64,000 bases of DNA, taken from NCBI GenBank assembly GCA_019422105.1, contig JAHZDZ010000006.1, forward strand, positions 124,001 to 188,000. The letters are read 5' to 3'. Under the pieces are notes generated by a model. The model saw only the letters and a list, made by a program, of their open reading frames with translations, was not told where the DNA came from and made no database searches. Of this stretch, positions 60,735 to 64,000 are shown in pieces. The translations under genes and the position numbers were made by a program. The number at the start of each line of letters is the position of its first letter. The stretch's first letter is position 1. The stretch comes from Bacillota bacterium. GTDB taxonomy: Bacteria; Bacillota; Clostridia; Lachnospirales; Anaerotignaceae.

Positions 60735-62978
60735 ATGTCTAAAAAATATACCATATTAATGACTTCTATGGGACTGGAGATAGGCGGCGCGGAGACCCAT
60801 GTAGTTGAGCTATCCAAGGAGCTTGTAAAAATGGGCTACCGTGTGATTGTGGCTTCAAACGGCGGCGTGTATGTGAAGGAGCTGGAAGAAAGCGGCATCA
60901 GGCATTACAATGTACCCATGCATAAAAGGAATATACTGAAAATGGTGATTTCCTACTATAAGCTGAAAAAGATTATCCGCAGGGAGCATGTGGACATTGT
61001 TCATTCCCATGCCAGGATACCGGGCTTTATATGTGGGTTCCTTCATAAGAAACTGCCTTTTACCTTTGTGTCAACCACGCACGGTGTTTATTCCACAAAA
61101 ATGGGCCTGAAGTATCTGACAAACTGGGGACAGAAGGTTATAGCGGTCAGCGATGACATTAAGGATTACCTGATTAAAAATTACGGTATTCAGGAAAAGG
61201 ACATTTATCCTACTATAAACGGAATCAATACTGAGCTTTTTTCACCAGACGCGGATGGATCCAGTATCCGCAGGGAGTTTAAGCTATGCGGCAACAATAT
61301 TATTGCCCATGTCAGCCGCATTGACGAAAAAAGTTCTACCGTGGCAAAGCTTTTGATCCGCGCTTCGGGGAAAATATGCGAAAAAATACCGGATGCCGAG
61401 ATTATGATCGTAGGCGGCGGCGACGATTTTGAGTCCGTAAAGGCGGAAGCGGCAAAGGCCAACAAAAAGTTGGGCCGCCGGTGTATCATACTGACGGGGC
61501 CGAGAACGGACGTCTACAAGATAATAGCAGTCAGCAGGGTAGTCATCGGTGTAAGCCGTGCGGCACTGGAGGCTATGGCAGAGTTGAAGCCGGTGATACT
61601 GGCGGGAAATCCCCATTATGCCCAAGGCTATATGGGCATATTTCAGGAGGGCATGCTGGAGGAGGCGAGGGAAAGCAATTTCTGCTGCCGCGGCTGTAGA
61701 ATGGCGGACAGCGGTCTGATGGCGAGGGATGTCATAAAGGTTTTGACGGAGCTTACGCCAAAGGAAATACATGCCTTGGGCACCTATGGCAGAAGCGTGA
61801 TACTGGAACATTATTCCGTCAGAAAAATGACGGAGGATTGTATAAGAGCCTATGATGCCGCATATAAAGAAAGTAAGGGAAAACCCTATGATGTGCTGAT
61901 GAGCGGTTATTACGGCTTCAATAATTCAGGGGATGAGGCTATTCTTCTGGCTATCCATGATAACATTGAAAAAATGGGTGATAATATCAATATCTCCGTC
62001 TTGTCCAACAACCCCAGAGAAACTAGGGCAAAATACGGCATTGAGGATGTTGTTTACCGTTTCAGTCTGACGGATGTCATAAGAGCTATACGAAAATGCG
62101 ACGTATTAATCAGCGGCGGCGGAAGCCTTTTGCAGGACAGCACCAGCACCAGAAGCCTGATGTACTATCTTTCCATCATTGTAGCCGCAAAGTTTTTCAG
62201 AAAGAAAATTATGCTGTATGCAAACGGAATAGGCCCTGTGTCAAAAAAGCTCAACAGGCGTATTGTAAAGCTTGTGGTCAACAAGGCTGATTTGATTACT
62301 CTGAGGGAGGAAAATTCCTTTGAGGAGCTGCGCTCTATGGGAGTAAAAAACAAAAACGCATTTGTTACAGCGGACCCTGTGTTTACTATGGACGGCATCA
62401 GCAGGGAAAAGGCAATGGCAATTATGGAAAAGCAGGGTATTCCCACAGATAAGCCTATTGCAGGCGTTTCCGTGCGCAACTGGAAAAAGATAGATGGTTT
62501 TGTTGACGACTTTGCCAGGCTGTGTGACGAGGTGTATGAAAAATATAACCGCAATATTGTTTTTATTGTCATGCATGTTCCAAATGATATAACCATAAGC
62601 GAGATTGTGCAGAAGAAAATGAAGCATCCTTCCTATATTTTGAAGGAAGCCTATTCTCCCTATGAGGTGATGGGCATCATAAGCTGCATGGATTTTGTGC
62701 TGAGTATGAGGCTTCACACTTTGATATTTGCAGCGAGGCAGAAGGTACCCCTTGTGGGCTTTATCTATGATCCCAAAATAGAGTACTATATTGAAAAGCT
62801 TTGCATGCCCTCCGGTGGCAGAGTGGAGGATTTTGACATCAATGTCGCTATGGAAAAGGTTGATGACGTGGTTAAAAACCGTGAAAAATATGTGGAAATA
62901 CTGGATGGGGCTGTCTGTGAGCTCGAAAAAAAGGCTCATGACAATGAGAGGTATTTGTTGGGATTACTGAAGAAATAA
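60735..62978 (+). CDS. csaB: Fusion of GT4 glycosyltransferase and CsaB polysaccharide pyruvyl transferase
   Basis: A 747-residue two-enzyme fusion. Residues about 1-375 are a GT4-type glycosyltransferase (SMGLEIGGAETHVVELSKEL, HSHARIPGF, AHVSRIDEKSS, RAALEAMAELKPVIL). From about residue 383 a CsaB domain follows (MSGYYGFNNSGDEAILLAI, VLISGGGSLLQDSTSTRS, ANGIGPVSK, RLHTLIFAARQKVPLVG). CsaB adds pyruvate ketals to secondary wall polymers so that SLH proteins can bind. The fusion should couple sugar addition with pyruvylation of the same polymer. No SLH-domain gene is in the window. Confidence 0.92.
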   Translation: MSKKYTILMTSMGLEIGGAETHVVELSKELVKMGYRVIVASNGGVYVKELEESGIRHYNVPMHKRNILKMVISYYKLKKIIRREHVDIVHSHARIPGFICGFLHKKLPFTFVSTTHGVYSTKMGLKYLTNWGQKVIAVSDDIKDYLIKNYGIQEKDIYPTINGINTELFSPDADGSSIRREFKLCGNNIIAHVSRIDEKSSTVAKLLIRASGKICEKIPDAEIMIVGGGDDFESVKAEAAKANKKLGRRCIILTGPRTDVYKIIAVSRVVIGVSRAALEAMAELKPVILAGNPHYAQGYMGIFQEGMLEEARESNFCCRGCRMADSGLMARDVIKVLTELTPKEIHALGTYGRSVILEHYSVRKMTEDCIRAYDAAYKESKGKPYDVLMSGYYGFNNSGDEAILLAIHDNIEKMGDNINISVLSNNPRETRAKYGIEDVVYRFSLTDVIRAIRKCDVLISGGGSLLQDSTSTRSLMYYLSIIVAAKFFRKKIMLYANGIGPVSKKLNRRIVKLVVNKADLITLREENSFEELRSMGVKNKNAFVTADPVFTMDGISREKAMAIMEKQGIPTDKPIAGVSVRNWKKIDGFVDDFARLCDEVYEKYNRNIVFIVMHVPNDITISEIVQKKMKHPSYILKEAYSPYEVMGIISCMDFVLSMRLHTLIFAARQKVPLVGFIYDPKIEYYIEKLCMPSGGRVEDFDINVAMEKVDDVVKNREKYVEILDGAVCELEKKAHDNERYLLGLLKK

Positions 62979-62990
62979 GGTGGGATGGAC

Positions 62991-63728
62991 ATGAGGAAAA
63001 TAACGACGGTGCTTGGCGTCCCCTTTGACGCCGTCACCATGAAGGAAGCTGTGACAAGACTTTTGGGCTTTTTGAAGGACGGAGGGCAGCATATTATCTG
63101 TACGCCTAATCCGGAAATTGTGATGGAGGCGCAAAAGGACCGTGAGCTTATGGAAATTCTCAGGGCTGCGGATATGGTTATACCCGACGGCATAGGCGTG
63201 GTATGGGCTTCAAGATACAGTGAGATAAAGCTTAGAGAGAGAGTGGCAGGTTTTGACCTGACGCAGAATCTGTTCAGAGAGATAAAGGATAAGAATGTCA
63301 GAGTTTACTTTTTTGGCGGCGCGCCGGGCATTGCGGCAGACGCAGCAAAAAAAATGATGAAGGTCTATCCGGGGCTTAAAATAGTCGGCACAAGAAACGG
63401 TTATTTCACGCCAAAGGATGAAAAGGATATTATTTCTGAGATTAAAAAACTGTCTGTTGATATACTGCTTGTGGGACTGGGCGCGCCTAAGCAGGAGAAA
63501 TGGATATATGACAATATGCGCTTTACAGGCGCAAAGATTTCCATAGGTGTGGGAGGCAGCTTTGATGTTATGAGCGGCAATACAAAAAGGGCGCCGAAGA
63601 TTTTTCAAAAGCTTGGCCTGGAATGGTTTTACAGACTTTTATGCCAGCCTACCCGATTAAAAAGGATGATGAGACTGCCGAAGTTTGTGCTGGCGGTTTG
63701 GAAGGATAAAGGACGAAAGCGGAAGTAG
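62991..63728 (+). CDS. tagA: WecG/TagA/CpsF-family glycosyltransferase
   Basis: A 245-residue GT26 enzyme. GVPFDAVTMKEAV (about 10-22), CTPNPEIVMEAQKD, ADMVIPDGIGVVWAS with the conserved Asp, YFFGGAPGIAADAA, GLGAPKQEKWI and SIGVGGSFDVMSG are all typical. TagA adds ManNAc to the lipid-linked GlcNAc to make the linkage unit of teichoic-acid-like polymers. The start at 62991 is favoured because AAGGTGG lies seven bases upstream. It ends the envelope operon in this window. Confidence 0.93.
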   Translation: MRKITTVLGVPFDAVTMKEAVTRLLGFLKDGGQHIICTPNPEIVMEAQKDRELMEILRAADMVIPDGIGVVWASRYSEIKLRERVAGFDLTQNLFREIKDKNVRVYFFGGAPGIAADAAKKMMKVYPGLKIVGTRNGYFTPKDEKDIISEIKKLSVDILLVGLGAPKQEKWIYDNMRFTGAKISIGVGGSFDVMSGNTKRAPKIFQKLGLEWFYRLLCQPTRLKRMMRLPKFVLAVWKDKGRKRK

Positions 63729-64000
63729 TACAGAAAGCATAGCTTTAAGAAAGACTGAAAAATATACGAGATTACTGCAAAACACGACAAAATGAGGGAA
63801 AGGAACTGCCTAAAACAGTCCAATCTGTGAAAATCGCCACGCTGCGGCTATATTCCAGCATAGTTCGTGTGACGCTGATGTCTGTATCGGTTAACGTGTT
63901 TTACAATTCCAATCATCTGGTAGCGGGAGGTTTTACCGGCTTAAGTCTTTTATAGGCAATATTGAATAAAAAAAGATAGCTTCCGTGCTGGAAAATAAAA
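63729..64000. other. Window-end intergenic stretch with an inverted repeat-unit fragment
   Basis: No supported frame. The 16-nt segment at 63836-63851 is the inverse of the repeat core found after ilvC. The rest is AT-rich without clear signals. Confidence 0.45.

Noticed and set aside
1..64000. tRNA, rRNA or CRISPR arrays
   Set aside because: No cloverleaf with a GGTTCGAATCC-type arm, no rRNA segment and no regularly spaced short repeats were seen on reading through the window.

Overview
The window looks like the chromosome of a low-to-moderate-GC anaerobic Clostridia member, perhaps Lachnospirales/Anaerotignum-like. The signs are an alr gene preceded by a GerS-type lipoprotein gene, an EndoA/MazF RNase gene, LCP and CsaB/TagA wall-polymer genes, strong AGGAGG ribosome binding sites, many TTG/GTG starts and sigma-A type promoters. 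The genus assignment is an inference.

Layout. 1-5.0 kb: a c-di-GMP phosphodiesterase (HD-GYP, 5' end cut by the window) convergent with a PAS-GGDEF-GAF diguanylate cyclase, then a YczE/YitT-type membrane protein. 5.06-27.1 kb: a compact phage-derived island. 27.2-36.8 kb: housekeeping genes (NimA-like flavoprotein, carboxylesterase, ion-transporter-like permease, ABC-F ATPase, threonine aldolase, split LysO lysine exporter, ketol-acid reductoisomerase). 37.2-42.2 kb: acpS, nnr, a GerS-like lipoprotein, alr and a mazF with no visible antitoxin. 42.3-46.0 kb: two leftward genes, an SNF-family Na+ symporter and an LtaS-like phosphoglycerol transferase. 46.2-63.7 kb: a rightward cell-envelope block with two LCP ligases, secreted proteins, a vWA protein, a large NAGPA protein, MurJ, an O-antigen-ligase-like polymerase, glycosyltransferases, paired DUF4330 proteins, a glycosyltransferase-CsaB fusion and TagA.

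The outstanding feature is the 22-kb island. Its leftward arm encodes an 835-residue single-chain RNA polymerase of the two-double-psi-barrel superfamily. It carries DFDGD, DGCG, RxPxxKG, RNP and AIDxxKTG motifs that match eukaryotic RNA-silencing RdRPs and phage YonO better than ordinary RNAP. A small winged-helix-like protein is translationally coupled to it. After a 506-bp non-coding gap comes a complete non-contractile tail operon: connector-like proteins, tail tube, chaperone-position protein, 1426-residue tape measure, distal tail proteins, hub, receptor-binding proteins and variable fibres. There are no head, portal, terminase or sheath genes, and host genes flank both sides. The rightward arm starts at a promoter overlain by a LexA-type box and encodes an unknown protein, a tyrosine-recombinase-like protein with apparently lost catalytic residues, an SleB-type wall hydrolase and another unknown. 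My reading is a DNA-damage-responsive, tail-only particle (F-type tailocin-like) locus with its own RdRP-like RNA polymerase for late transcription. The motifs and gene order are seen directly; the regulation and the biological role are inferred.
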